Shown here piece after piece: positions 14,188-23,588 of a stretch of DNA of 36,774 nucleotides (its first letter is position 1; every line of letters begins with the position of its first letter). The stretch comes from CAZHLD01 sp964533185 (GTDB taxonomy: Bacteria > Acidobacteriota > Terriglobia > Acidiferrales > UBA7541). The stretch is from NCBI GenBank assembly GCA_964533185.1, contig CAZHLD010000025.1, positions 1 to 36,774 on the forward strand, written 5' to 3'. The position numbers were made by a program, and so were the translations under genes. Under the pieces are notes generated by a model, which was given only the letters and a program-made list of their open reading frames with translations, did no database searches and was not told the origin of the DNA.

Positions 14188-17100
14188 TCAGAAGTTGAAC
14201 TTCGCACCCACGCGGATCTTGCGGGCCTCGCTGGTTGTGCCGCTGATGCGCCCAAAGGAACTGCTCGTGCCACCGGTGGGTGGGATAACCGAGGAGGGCA
14301 GCCCGAATGACGGTGAGTTCGTCAGGTTGAAGAACTCAAACCGCAGCTCGAGATTCATCCGCTCTTTGATGGCCGTCCGCTTCAGGATGGCCATGTCAAT
14401 GTTGAAGAACCCCGGCGAGGTGAAGAAATTGCGTCCCGTGTTGCCCAGGGTCCCCGGACCGGGCTGGCTGAACTGAGCCCTCTCTTCAGCGGTGAAGTAG
14501 CTCGGAAAGCCGGCGAACGCCGGATCGTTCGACCTCACGCCGCCCATGCCCCGTGGGCAGCCGGTACAATTCGCCGGGGAGTTCACAATGTTGCTCAACT
14601 GGCTGAAGCCCGAATACACCGTAAACGGCCGGCCCGTCTCAACGGTTAGAATTCCGTTCACTTGCCAGCCCCCAATCAGCCGCGAGAAAAAGCCGTTTTC
14701 CGGTCCTGCGAACCGCTGGCCGGTGCCGAACGGCAGGTCCCAGATCGCGTAGCCGATCAGGATGTGCGTGCGGTCGAAGTCGGAACGCGCGTAATTCAGC
14801 CGGCGGTTGCGGAGGTCGAACGGTGTGCTCGACGCCGATTGCACTGCGCCCGTGCTCACCACGCTGAACGTCGGATCGAACGACCGCGTATCCAGCGACT
14901 TCGAGAACGTGTACGACCCCTGGAAACTCAGGTTGCGGACGAATTTCCGCGAGACCACCAGCTGCAATGCGTGATAGGTTGAAAAATCGTTCGAGTCAAT
15001 CACGCGCACCACACCGAACTGCGGGAAGCTCCGGAAAAATGTGAGTGGCAGCCCGGCAAGTTGCAGCAGCGGGATGTTGTTCTGCACCCGCGATGCCGCG
15101 TCGGCTGCGACGCTGGCCACCGATCCGTTCAGAACTGAGCTAGGGAACTGGCTCCGAACAAAGTCCGAACCGGTCTGGCCCGAAGTACGGCGCGTATCCG
15201 GCCCGTAAATCTGATTGATCAGGGTGCTTTGACCTCCCGCTTGCACGATCCGGAATTCGTTCAGAAAGTTGTTACTGAAAATCTCCACTTGGTTGACGTC
15301 GTAGGCACCGAACAGCCCGTTGGCGCGCCGCCCGAGGTAACTTACGTCTACCACGATTCCATTCCAGAGCTCATGCTGAACGCTCAATTGCCACATGTTT
15401 GTCTTGGGGGCGCGGAAATTCGGGTCCACCACCGCGATCGTGCCCGTCCCAAAGGGGATGCCCGCTGGGTTCACCGGGAGTGTGTTTGCCTGCGGCGTCC
15501 CGGTCGGCGCCAGCGCCGGAATCCCGTCACGCCAGCGCCCGCCCGTGCCACCAGGCCCCCCGTTTTGCCCAAAGGTCAGGTTAATCACGCCCGTGGCGAG
15601 GCCCGGCACCGTGTTGTAAATCTGCGACGAGATGACGAATGTGTTGATGCGGTCGAACGCCAGCCGGTAGTTGCCCCGGATCGACGTCTTCCCCTTCTTG
15701 AACGGGTCCCATGCGAAACCGATGCTGGGCGAGAGATTGTTGTTGTCGCTGCCGTAGAGCTGCCCGCGCACCCACTCTAAGTTGGTGCTGGCAGGCGCGC
15801 CTAGGACGACCGGCTCATCGGGATGGAAGATTCGGTTGTCCGGATTGCGCGGACGCAGCTTGAACTCCCACCGCAGCCCCAGGTCCACGGTCAGGTTTGG
15901 CTTCAGCCTCCAGTTGTCCTGGATGTAGAAGTCATACTCGGGGTACCGCGCATCATTGATAAACCTCGCGCCGGCCTCCTGGAACGCCTGAAGGTCGTTT
16001 TCCGCCACGAAGCCGCGGCGGATGGACCCGATGCGACCCAGCAGCTCGTTGATCGACTGCTGGAGTCTGGAGCGGTCGGTCGAATTAATCACCAGGAACG
16101 AGCCTGCGGTCGTTCCCGGCAGGCAGAAACGCTCTTGTCCGCCTACCACTCCTACTGTCCCGGTGCCGAAACTCCCGGTGGCGCATGTGGCCACCACCGT
16201 CTGCGCGAAGTTCAGCAGCAACTCTGAGTTTTCACCGCCCACCGAGCCACGCACGTCGCGATGCTGCTGGTAGCGGAAATTAATCCCCCCGCGGATGGCG
16301 TGTGCCCCTCGGTGGTAGCTCAGGTTGTCCACCACCTGGTAGGTGTTGATCGTGCGCAGGTTCCCGCGTGCGTTCAGCAGCGGGTCGGTCACGTTGCTCA
16401 AATCAAACGGCAACACGTCTCCGGCTGTGGGCACCACAAAATCGAAGGTAAAGTGGTTGCCCCCGACCACCAGTTCGTTCACCAGACGCGGGCTCAGCAC
16501 TCGGCGGTAGTTGACAGCCAGGTTCCGGGGCTTCCGCTCCGTGTTCACCGTGGGCGGCAGGCCGGGGAAGGGCGGTTCGCCGTCGTTGGTCGTGTCGTTC
16601 ACCGTATCCTGGCGTCCCCAGGCGTAGCGAACGAACAAGAGGTTACTGTCGTTGAACTTGTGGTCGATCTTGAAGACAAAATCGCGCTGCGGATCTTTCC
16701 GCCCACCGCTAAAGGTGAAGCCTGCCGTGTTCAGGCCGTCCCCGGCGCTGAAGTCGTTAGGCACCGGGGTCTTTCCGATCCAGTCGCCCTGGATCGTTGA
16801 GTCTAGTCCCAGGGCGCGCGGGTCACTGGTCCCGATGTTGTAGCTGGCAATGCAGTTGGTCAACACCGAGGGCGGCGCGCACGCCGGGAAGAGCGGATTC
16901 CCCTGCGAATCCACGCTCGGATTGGTCGAAGCAGCATTGCCGTTCTGTGCTCCGACGCGCCAGCGGAAGCTTCCTTGCCGGGCCGCCTGCGTGTAAACAG
17001 TTCGCGTGCGCGTGAACGGGCTGGTCTGCCGCTGACCCTGGAAGTTGAAGAAGTAGAAAGTCCGGTTCTTGAGGATCGGCCCGCCCACGCTCCCGCCGTA

Positions 17101-17991
17101 CTGGTGCTGCAGCAGAAAGGGTCGCGGCGAGATCAGTGCTCCCTGTGCGTTCACCCCTCGCTGGTTATTAAACCATTCGTTCGCGCTCAACGCGCTGTTC
17201 CGGTGGAAATAGAAAAGCGTTCCATGGATCTCGTTCGTGCCGGAGCGCGTAGTCAGCTCTACCTGCGCGCCGCTGTTGCGTCCGTACTCGGCGGTTGCGT
17301 TGCTGGTGATCACCCGGAACTCCTGCAGCGAGTCCGGGTTGGTCCGCAGCGGCGAAAACTCCGATCCGCCTGCGCTACTCTCGTTGATGTCGATCCCGTC
17401 GAGCGTGTAGTTGAACGCGCGATCCCTGGCCCCGTTCACGTGTGAGCCACCGCCGGTGTTGGCACCGGTGTTCACCCCCGGCTGCAGCCGGATGAAGATC
17501 AAGGGATTGCGCCCGCCGGTTCCTGTTTCCAACCCCAGGGGGAGGTCAGTGAGTGTGCGTTGGTCCACGACGGCGCCGGTGTTTCCGGAAGTGGCGGTCT
17601 GGACCCGCTCGTAGGTTTCCGCGACCTCCACTACTGTTGCGGCGTCCCCCAGCTCTAGCTTGACATTGACGGTCAGCGGCGTGCCTACCGTCAAGATGTT
17701 CTTCCTCGAAATGAACGTCTTGAACCCGCTCATCTCCACCTTAACGGTGTAGCTGGCCGGCGGCAGCGCGTCAAACACGAATGTGCCTGCATCGGTCGTC
17801 TCGCTCTTGTACTCAACCCCGGTTCCTTCGTGGACCACGGTCACTTTCGCACCCACCACCACCGCGCTCTGTGGGTCCGTGACCATCCCGGTCACGCGCG
17901 ACGTCCCGGTCTGCCCGGCGGCCATTCCCGCGGTCAGCCACACCGCAGCGATCGCAAGGCACAGTGCTTGCATCATCCTCTTGTTGTTCAT
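14188..17991 (-). CDS. Oar-like TonB-dependent receptor with carboxypeptidase-regulatory domain
   Basis: A 1267-residue outer-membrane protein. Signal peptide about 1-26 (LCLAIAAVWLTAGMAAGQ). A beta-sandwich carboxypeptidase-regulatory domain follows at about 30-115 (VTGMVTDPQSAVVVGAKVTV ... GTFVFDALPPASYTVKVEMSGF), then a plug region (about 125-250, including FNYTLDGIDINESSAGGSEF and AEYGRNSGAQVELTTRSGTNEIHG) and a long beta-barrel ending in GAKFNF with a terminal Phe. This plan is the Oar type very common in Acidobacteriota; such receptors take up or bind large substrates such as oligosaccharides or peptides, but the ligand is not predictable. It lies next to the peptidoglycan-related genes on the same strand as murA, without obvious co-transcription (183-base gap). 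GGGGG before the ATG is partly inside a hairpin. Confidence 0.92.
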   Translation of the reverse strand: MNNKRMMQALCLAIAAVWLTAGMAAGQTGTSRVTGMVTDPQSAVVVGAKVTVVHEGTGVEYKSETTDAGTFVFDALPPASYTVKVEMSGFKTFISRKNILTVGTPLTVNVKLELGDAATVVEVAETYERVQTATSGNTGAVVDQRTLTDLPLGLETGTGGRNPLIFIRLQPGVNTGANTGGGSHVNGARDRAFNYTLDGIDINESSAGGSEFSPLRTNPDSLQEFRVITSNATAEYGRNSGAQVELTTRSGTNEIHGTLFYFHRNSALSANEWFNNQRGVNAQGALISPRPFLLQHQYGGSVGGPILKNRTFYFFNFQGQRQTSPFTRTRTVYTQAARQGSFRWRVGAQNGNAASTNPSVDSQGNPLFPACAPPSVLTNCIASYNIGTSDPRALGLDSTIQGDWIGKTPVPNDFSAGDGLNTAGFTFSGGRKDPQRDFVFKIDHKFNDSNLLFVRYAWGRQDTVNDTTNDGEPPFPGLPPTVNTERKPRNLAVNYRRVLSPRLVNELVVGGNHFTFDFVVPTAGDVLPFDLSNVTDPLLNARGNLRTINTYQVVDNLSYHRGAHAIRGGINFRYQQHRDVRGSVGGENSELLLNFAQTVVATCATGSFGTGTVGVVGGQERFCLPGTTAGSFLVINSTDRSRLQQSINELLGRIGSIRRGFVAENDLQAFQEAGARFINDARYPEYDFYIQDNWRLKPNLTVDLGLRWEFKLRPRNPDNRIFHPDEPVVLGAPASTNLEWVRGQLYGSDNNNLSPSIGFAWDPFKKGKTSIRGNYRLAFDRINTFVISSQIYNTVPGLATGVINLTFGQNGGPGGTGGRWRDGIPALAPTGTPQANTLPVNPAGIPFGTGTIAVVDPNFRAPKTNMWQLSVQHELWNGIVVDVSYLGRRANGLFGAYDVNQVEIFSNNFLNEFRIVQAGGQSTLINQIYGPDTRRTSGQTGSDFVRSQFPSSVLNGSVASVAADAASRVQNNIPLLQLAGLPLTFFRSFPQFGVVRVIDSNDFSTYHALQLVVSRKFVRNLSFQGSYTFSKSLDTRSFDPTFSVVSTGAVQSASSTPFDLRNRRLNYARSDFDRTHILIGYAIWDLPFGTGQRFAGPENGFFSRLIGGWQVNGILTVETGRPFTVYSGFSQLSNIVNSPANCTGCPRGMGGVRSNDPAFAGFPSYFTAEERAQFSQPGPGTLGNTGRNFFTSPGFFNIDMAILKRTAIKERMNLELRFEFFNLTNSPSFGLPSSVIPPTGGTSSSFGRISGTTSEARKIRVGAKFNF

Positions 17992-17998
17992 GTTTTCC

Positions 17999-18016
17999 CC
18001 CGAGCGAAGACTCGGG
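17999..18016 (-). promoter_or_regulatory. Hairpin over the receptor ribosome binding site
   Basis: CCCGAG and CTCGGG pair (6 bases) around a six-base loop; on the transcript strand the loop reads TCTTCG. Its 3' arm and the next bases form the G run GGGGG that is the only ribosome-binding candidate before the ATG at 17991. It could lower translation. The rest of 18017-18174 shows nothing else. Confidence 0.4.
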
Positions 18017-18165
18017 CGGCTATGGATGCGGTGTTCCTGAACTCAGACCCTGAAGCGTCGCGGACCCCCCCGCACCAACCGCCCAACACCCCTTAGATGA
18101 CCGCTGAATAGCACTTCCCCCCGCCCCTGTCAAGCTTCCTGTGCTCCCCCGGACGGTTCTCTCTT

Positions 18166-18202
18166 CACTCACCACTAGCCACTGGCCCCTACTCCCTCAC
18201 TA
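18166..18202. repeat. CACTAGCC-type repeat across the murA 3' end
   Basis: ACTCACCACTAGCCACTGGCCCCTACTCC-type text, similar to 29178-29215, 32749-32768 and 33345-33375. On the minus strand it provides the last murA codons and the TAG stop (18175-18177). Confidence 0.65.
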
Positions 18203-19482
18203 CCGCCTCTTTCGCTCACCCTCTTGATCCTCGCCCCCACCGCTGTCAGCTTCTCTTCAATTCGCTCATAGCCACGGTCCAGGTGATAGACGCGCTCGAT
18301 CACCGTTCCGCCCCGCGCCACCAGCCCGGCCAGCACCAGCGACGCGCTGGCCCGCAAATCCGATGCAATCACTCCGGTTCCTTCGAGCGCGGTCGGCCCG
18401 CGCACAATCGCCTGCCGCCCTTCGATCGCAATGTTCGCGCCCATCCGCACCATTTCGCTGGCGTGCAGGTAGCGATTCTCGAAAATCGTTTCGGTGATCA
18501 CCGACGTCCCCTCCGCCTGCGTCGCCAGCGCCATGTACTGCGCCTGCATGTCCGTCGCAAACCCGGGGTACTCCTCGGTCGTCGCGTCCGCTGCCACCAG
18601 TTCTTTCGCCGCGCGCACCCGAAGCCGCCCCTCGCCTTCCGCGAGGATCTCCACGCCCGTCTCCGCCAGCTTCGCGATCACCGCGGTCAGGTGTTCCGGC
18701 GCACATTGCTCGAGCAACAGCTCACCTCCCGTGATCGCACCCGCCACCAGGAACGTGCCCGCCTCGATCCGATCCGGGATCACCGCGTGCTCGGTGCCGT
18801 GCAGCCTCTCGACTCCGCGCACTCGCAGCGTCGCCGAGCCGATGCCTTCAATCTGCGCGCCCATCTTCACCAGCAGCTCGGCCAGGTCGGTAACTTCCGG
18901 CTCCCGCGCCGCATTTTCGATCCGTGTCTCACCCTCGGCCAACGTCGCCGCCATGAGCACGTTCTCCGTGCCGGTCACAGTGATCTTCTCGAAGACGATC
19001 TGCGCGCCGCGCAGCCGCCCGCTCCCTGGCACGCGCGCTTCCACGTATCCGTGCGCCGTCACGAGTTCCGCGCCCAGCTTTTCGAGCGCCTTCAGGTGCA
19101 AATCCACGGGACGCGCTCCGATCGCGCAGCCTCCCGGCAGCGACACCCGCGCCTTTCCCAGCCGCGCCACCAGCGGCCCCAGTGTCAGGATCGAGGCGCG
19201 CATGGTCCGCACCAGCTCGTACGGCGCCTCGGCGTCGGTCAACTTCTCGGCTTGGATCGTCACGTCCGACGGCGGCACCTCCGGCGTCTCCACCTGCGCG
19301 CCGATGTACGCCAGCAGCTTCCCCATCGTGATGATGTCCCGCACCAGCGGAATATTTTTCAGGCACACCGGTTCGGAGGTCAGCAGTGCCGCGGCCATCG
19401 CCGGCAGCGCGGAATTCTTCGCCCCGCTGATCCGCACTGTCCCTTCCAGCCTCCGCCCGCCTTCGATGAGAAAACGATCCAT
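18175..19482 (-). CDS. murA: UDP-N-acetylglucosamine 1-carboxyvinyltransferase
   Basis: A 435-residue enzyme (usual length 417-430) that adds enolpyruvate to UDP-GlcNAc, the first committed step of peptidoglycan synthesis. N-terminal RISGAKNSALPAMAAALLT carries the substrate lysine (K22), and LPGGCAIGARPVDLHLKALEKLGA carries the catalytic, fosfomycin-target cysteine (C119). Later motifs PDRIEAGTFLVAGAITGG and TDMQAQYMALATQAEGTS are also typical. GGGAG stands shortly before the ATG. The last residues (SERGGSEGVGASG) are not family-like and are encoded by an intergenic-type repeat that supplies the stop. murQ lies 104 bases downstream on the same strand; sharing a transcript is plausible. Cytoplasmic. 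Confidence 0.97.
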   Translation of the reverse strand: MDRFLIEGGRRLEGTVRISGAKNSALPAMAAALLTSEPVCLKNIPLVRDIITMGKLLAYIGAQVETPEVPPSDVTIQAEKLTDAEAPYELVRTMRASILTLGPLVARLGKARVSLPGGCAIGARPVDLHLKALEKLGAELVTAHGYVEARVPGSGRLRGAQIVFEKITVTGTENVLMAATLAEGETRIENAAREPEVTDLAELLVKMGAQIEGIGSATLRVRGVERLHGTEHAVIPDRIEAGTFLVAGAITGGELLLEQCAPEHLTAVIAKLAETGVEILAEGEGRLRVRAAKELVAADATTEEYPGFATDMQAQYMALATQAEGTSVITETIFENRYLHASEMVRMGANIAIEGRQAIVRGPTALEGTGVIASDLRASASLVLAGLVARGGTVIERVYHLDRGYERIEEKLTAVGARIKRVSERGGSEGVGASG

Positions 19483-19520
19483 TTCACTCCCGGATGTTTC
19501 TTCTTTGTGTCCTCAGCTCC

Positions 19521-19600
19521 CTCTGCGACCTCTGTGTTGAATCCCTTTCTTCTGTGGTTCGCTCTATGCTGACAGCAGATCGCTTCCTACACCCTACCCC
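19521..19600. repeat. CTCTGCGACCTCTGTG-type repeat between murQ and murA
   Basis: The 104-base spacer holds CTCTGCGACCTCTGTGTTG, then TTCTTCTGTGG, then CACCCTACCCCCTAC, which runs into the murQ stop. Related copies of the first part are at 24923-24952, 29225-29280, 31905-31955 and 36043-36105. Confidence 0.7.
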
Positions 19601-20417
19601 CTACAGCCTGAGCCCTCCTCTTCAACCTCTCCAACGCCACCGGCAGCCTGTCTCCTGCCTGACGCAGCGCCCGTTCCGCTTCTGCCACACTCGCCCCGGT
19701 CGCCTGGCAGAGAATCCTCACTCCCCGTTCGCGCAACTTCCAGTTGGTCAGCGCCACGCCGATCATCCAGTTATCGTACACCCGCCCCAGCCGCACCATC
19801 GCTGTAGTACTCAGCATGTTCAGCACCATTTTCTGTGCCGTCCCCGCCTTCATGCGCGTTGAGCCTGTAACCACCTCCGGCCCCGTCTGCGGCGCAATTG
19901 TAATCCGCGCCGCGCGCCCCACCGGCGTCCCGCGGTTTGCCGTCAACGCAATCGTCACCGCCCCGCGCCGCCGCGCGTACCCCAGCGCCCCCAGTACGTA
20001 GGGAGTCGTCCCGCTCGCCGTAATCCCCACCACCACGTCCCGCGCAGTCACCCGCTTCGCCTTCAAATCTCGCGCGCCCGCCGCCGCCGAATCCTCCGCG
20101 CCCTCGACAGCCTCCGTCAGCGCGCGCTGCCCTCCCGCAATCACCGCCTGTACCATCTTCGACGATACGCCAAACGTCGGCGGAATCTCCGCCGCATCCA
20201 GAGTCGCCAGCCGCCCGCTCGTCCCCGCGCCGACGTAAATCAGCCGCCCGCCGCGCCTGAGCGCGCGCACAATCGCCTCCACCGCCTGCGTCATCGCCGG
20301 GATTTCGCGCGCCACCGAACGCGTCACCTGCGCGTCGTCGCGACTGATAATCCGCAGCACCTCGCGCGTGCTCTTCCGGTGCAGCCCCCGCGACCTCGGG
20401 TTCCTCCGCTCCGTCAC
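19587..20417 (-). CDS. murQ: N-acetylmuramic acid 6-phosphate etherase
   Basis: Cleaves the lactyl ether of MurNAc-6-phosphate, giving GlcNAc-6-phosphate and D-lactate, the key step of MurNAc salvage. SIS-fold signature GGRLIYVGAGTSGRLATLDAAEIPPTFG is intact; with the GTG start used here E77 and E108 (AVEGAEDS) align with the catalytic glutamates E83 and E114 of the E. coli enzyme. GITASGTTPYVLGAL and GPEVVTGSTRMKAGTAQK follow. I chose GTG 20417 because TERRNPRSRGL matches the usual TE-x-RNP start; GTG 20444 is the alternative. At about 276 residues it is some 20 shorter than typical, mostly at the C-terminus, where the last residues (VGGRV) come from a repeat that provides the stop. Cytoplasmic. 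Confidence 0.93.
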   Translation of the reverse strand: MTERRNPRSRGLHRKSTREVLRIISRDDAQVTRSVAREIPAMTQAVEAIVRALRRGGRLIYVGAGTSGRLATLDAAEIPPTFGVSSKMVQAVIAGGQRALTEAVEGAEDSAAAGARDLKAKRVTARDVVVGITASGTTPYVLGALGYARRRGAVTIALTANRGTPVGRAARITIAPQTGPEVVTGSTRMKAGTAQKMVLNMLSTTAMVRLGRVYDNWMIGVALTNWKLRERGVRILCQATGASVAEAERALRQAGDRLPVALERLKRRAQAVGGRV

Positions 20418-20505
20418 TCTGATGTGTTTTTGAGATTCTTTCACATGCGGTGTTTTTCTATCGTCCCTGCCTCTTCCCCGACCCCTACTCCCTCTCATCC
20501 CCAGC

Positions 20506-20532
20506 GTCCATCCATCTGCATCCATGGTCTCA
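20506..20532. repeat. ATCTGTGTTCATCTGTGG-type repeat at the end of the glycosidase gene
   Basis: TCCATCCATCTGCATCCATGG is the plus-strand form; it ends on the stop codon (20530-20532) of the minus-strand gene. With 20418-20505, which holds only low-complexity pyrimidine text, it fills the spacer upstream of murQ. Confidence 0.6.
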
Positions 20533-23475
20533 ATTCTTCTGCAACGCCTCAACAACCGCATCATGCACCGCCGGTCGCACTTCGCGGATCTTATTGTTCT
20601 CCCGCGTTGGGTGAACGCGGTTGGTCAGCAACACCACAAATAATTCCTTCTCCGGATCAATCCACACCGACGTCCCCGTAAACCCCGTGTGCCCGTAGCT
20701 CCGCGCCGAAAAATACTTCCCGCTCGACCCGCCTTCCGTCGGCACCATCCAACCCAGCGTCCGCGTCCCCCCGGCGATCTTCTCCGCCGTCGCAAACAGC
20801 GTCACCGTACTCCGCCGCAGTAGCCGCTGGTGCGCGTACATCCCGCCGTTCAGCATCATCTGGCAGAACACAGCCAGGTCCGGCGCCGTCGTAAACAGGC
20901 CCGCGTGCGGCGCCACTCCGCCCAACGCCCAGGCGTTCTCGTCGTGGACCTCGCCGTGCGCCAGCCGCTTCCGGAACGCCGCATCGTTCTCCGTCGGCGC
21001 AATCCGCGCCAGCAGACTCTTCGGCGGGTTGTACATCGAGTCCTTCATCCCCAGCGGCGTAAAAATTCGCTCTCGCGCAAGCTGGTCGAGTGGCCTTCCC
21101 GTCACCCGCTCGACAATCTCTCCCATCAGAATAATCCCCAGGTCCGAGTAAGTCGTCTGCGTCCCCGGCTCGGCCACCAGCGGCTCAACAAGAATTCGTG
21201 TCAGAATTTCTCGCTTGCCCTTCACCTCGAGGAAATACCGTATGTACGCCGGCAGCCCCGATGTGTGCGTCAACAGGTTGCGCACCGTCACGCGCTTCCG
21301 CCACTCCGGGTTCGGCCCCGCGGCCCATTCAGGCAGGTACCGCTCAATCGGCGCGTCGAGCTGTATGCGCCCCGCGGCCACCTGCATCGCCACCAGCGTC
21401 GCCGTCACGACCGGTTTGGTCACCGACGCCGCGTCGTAAATCGTCTCCTGCGTCACCGCAACCGACTTCGCCTCGTACGTCTGCCGCCCAAACGCCCGCA
21501 CGGCCAGCTCGCCCTTGTATCCCACCGCCAAGACCGCGCCCGGGAACGCGCCGTCCGCCACTGCGCGCTCCACCACGTCATACGCTGGTTTAAGCCGCGC
21601 TTCGAGCTCCGGCCCCGCGGCTCGCAGCTTCATCGGGTTCGCCGCCAGGCTCAACCCATCGCCCAGCTTCGCCACTCCCGGCGCGCTCACCGGCATCCGC
21701 CCGCCGATGGCCGTCTGGCCGAAGATCGCCCGCGCTGCCGCTCGCTGCGCCACGTCAAACGTCGAAAGGGCCGCCACCCACGTCTTCGCCGCCGGAAACC
21801 GCTCGACCAAGTACGGACTCCCCAGCGCCGCCACCACCACCGGACTTTCGCCCGCGAGCAATCGCTCCACAAGCGCCGCCTGGTCTGCCGGCAGACTCAC
21901 CGTTCCTTTGCGGTCCGCCCAACGCACCACCAGCGCGGCGATCACCACGTCGTACTTCTCCGCCGCCGGCAGCTTCACGTTTTCCACTTTCGCAAACCTC
22001 GTATCCGTGCGCACCACTTCGAGCGCGTCCACCCGCCAGCGGATTTCGTTTTCCAGGTCTTCGCACGGCCACGGGTCCGGATCGCCCGCCACGCACACCA
22101 GCAGCACGCGCAGCGGCCGCGTCGCATCAAGCGGCAGTTGTTTGGCCTCGTCTCGCAGCAGGATCACCCCGCGGTCGGCCACGTCCTGCGCTGCCGCCAC
22201 AAACTCCGGCCGCCGAAAGCTCTCTCCCAGCGCCTCCAGGCTCACCCGTTTCTGCTTGTGCAGTCCCAGCCGCGCCTTGGCCCGCAGGATCCGCTTCACC
22301 GACTCATCCAGACGCGCCATCGGCACTCGACCGCTGGCCACCGCCTCTTTGATCGCCAGCATCGCCGCATCCGGCACTGGCGGCACCAGCAGCACGTCCG
22401 CTCCGGCCTCGAACGACCTCACCGCCACCTCGCCCGGCGCCGGCTTGCCCGTCACGCCGCCCATATCCAGCGCATCGGTGACGATCAACCCCTCAAAGCC
22501 CATCTCTTTTCGCAACAAATCGGTCAGCACCTTGTGCGACATCGTCGCTGGCACGTCCGTCTCCGGCTCCAGCGCCGGCACCGCCAGATGACCGGTCATG
22601 ATCGTGCTCGTCCCGGCCGCAATCGCCGCGCGAAAGGGCGCCAGCTCCACCCGTTCGAGCCTTGCCCGGTCGCCTGTGATCGTCGGCATCGCCACATGCG
22701 AATCCGTGCTCGTGTCGCCGTGCCCTGGGAAATGCTTTGTCGTCGAAAGTGCGCCGTTTTCTTCCACCCCGCGCACAAACGCCGCCACCAGCTCAGAAAC
22801 TCGCTGCGGGTCTTCTCCAAACGACCTCGTATTAATGATCGGGTTGTCCGGGTTGCTGTTCACGTCCCCCACCGGCGCGAACACCCACTGCACCCCTGCC
22901 GCCCGCGCCTCGAGCGCCGTAATCTTCCCCATCGTGTACGCATCTTCCGTACGCCCCGTTGCCGCCACGGCCATGGGGTAGGGAAGTGCCGTGCCTTCTT
23001 CCAACCGCATCGCTGTCCCGCGCTCAAAGTCCGCTCCCACCAGCAGCGGCACCCTCGCCCGCCCCTGCAGCTCGTTGATCAGTTCCGCCGTCGGGTACAC
23101 CTGGCTTCGCACCACGCCCAGCGGTTGCACGCGCGTCCCCACCACGATCCCGCCCACGTGGTTCTGCTCAATCTGCCGCAGCAGCTCGGCGTACTGCGGG
23201 CTCTCCCGCGAGATAAACCCGCCGAAGATGAACACCATCATCACCTGCCCGATTTTTTCCTCGAGCGTCATCTTCTTGAGCGCCTTTGCCACCCATTTTT
23301 CTGCGTCCTTGGGCAGCTTCTGCGCCGAGGCCGGACGCGCCGTTGCCGCCGCGCGGCTCTGCGCCGTGCCTTCACTTGTGCGGGGTTTGCCTTTCGCGGG
23401 AGGACGTGCCGTGCGGCCGGTGTGTGCCATGAAAAGGAAGGCGGTCAGCAGCAGGAGCCAGCGTCGTGCCGTCAC
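20530..23475 (-). CDS. NagZ-like GH3 beta-N-acetylglucosaminidase fused to a beta-lactamase-fold hydrolase
   Basis: A 981-residue exported two-enzyme fusion. Signal peptide at about 1-23 (TARRWLLLLTAFLFMAH) from a GTG start; an upstream extension is possible but lacks family likeness. Residues about 65-405 are a GH3 domain with the NagZ-specific KHFPGHGDTSTDSH (D258-H260 acid/base dyad) and nucleophile D334 in IVTDALDMGG. A GH3 C-terminal alpha/beta domain follows (about 430-610). Residues about 630-975 are a serine beta-lactamase/AmiE-type domain: S684-V-T-K687, Y776-S-D and H929-T-G. In Bacillus subtilis, NagZ and AmiE act in sequence on muropeptides and are separate proteins; here they would be joined and outside the cytoplasm. 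Divergent from namZ (113 bases). The exact bond cut by the second domain is inferred. Confidence 0.93.
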   Translation of the reverse strand: MTARRWLLLLTAFLFMAHTGRTARPPAKGKPRTSEGTAQSRAAATARPASAQKLPKDAEKWVAKALKKMTLEEKIGQVMMVFIFGGFISRESPQYAELLRQIEQNHVGGIVVGTRVQPLGVVRSQVYPTAELINELQGRARVPLLVGADFERGTAMRLEEGTALPYPMAVAATGRTEDAYTMGKITALEARAAGVQWVFAPVGDVNSNPDNPIINTRSFGEDPQRVSELVAAFVRGVEENGALSTTKHFPGHGDTSTDSHVAMPTITGDRARLERVELAPFRAAIAAGTSTIMTGHLAVPALEPETDVPATMSHKVLTDLLRKEMGFEGLIVTDALDMGGVTGKPAPGEVAVRSFEAGADVLLVPPVPDAAMLAIKEAVASGRVPMARLDESVKRILRAKARLGLHKQKRVSLEALGESFRRPEFVAAAQDVADRGVILLRDEAKQLPLDATRPLRVLLVCVAGDPDPWPCEDLENEIRWRVDALEVVRTDTRFAKVENVKLPAAEKYDVVIAALVVRWADRKGTVSLPADQAALVERLLAGESPVVVAALGSPYLVERFPAAKTWVAALSTFDVAQRAAARAIFGQTAIGGRMPVSAPGVAKLGDGLSLAANPMKLRAAGPELEARLKPAYDVVERAVADGAFPGAVLAVGYKGELAVRAFGRQTYEAKSVAVTQETIYDAASVTKPVVTATLVAMQVAAGRIQLDAPIERYLPEWAAGPNPEWRKRVTVRNLLTHTSGLPAYIRYFLEVKGKREILTRILVEPLVAEPGTQTTYSDLGIILMGEIVERVTGRPLDQLARERIFTPLGMKDSMYNPPKSLLARIAPTENDAAFRKRLAHGEVHDENAWALGGVAPHAGLFTTAPDLAVFCQMMLNGGMYAHQRLLRRSTVTLFATAEKIAGGTRTLGWMVPTEGGSSGKYFSARSYGHTGFTGTSVWIDPEKELFVVLLTNRVHPTRENNKIREVRPAVHDAVVEALQKN

Positions 23476-23588
23476 TGTCGTGCCGTGTCCCAAGTTGACG
23501 CCTGCATCTCGCGGCTGTATATAGCACACGCCTTGCCACTTCTCAACCAATCCACCGCGCGCTTCGTGCCAGAATAGAAACTCATAAA

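Noticed and set aside
18283..19572. 429-codon open frame opposite murA
   Set aside because: Composition of Arg/His/Gln runs, no known motif; murA on the minus strand is unambiguous.
20830..23577. 915-codon open frame opposite the GH3 fusion
   Set aside because: Extremely Arg/His-rich translation typical of an antisense frame in GC-rich DNA; the sense strand has catalytic motifs in order.
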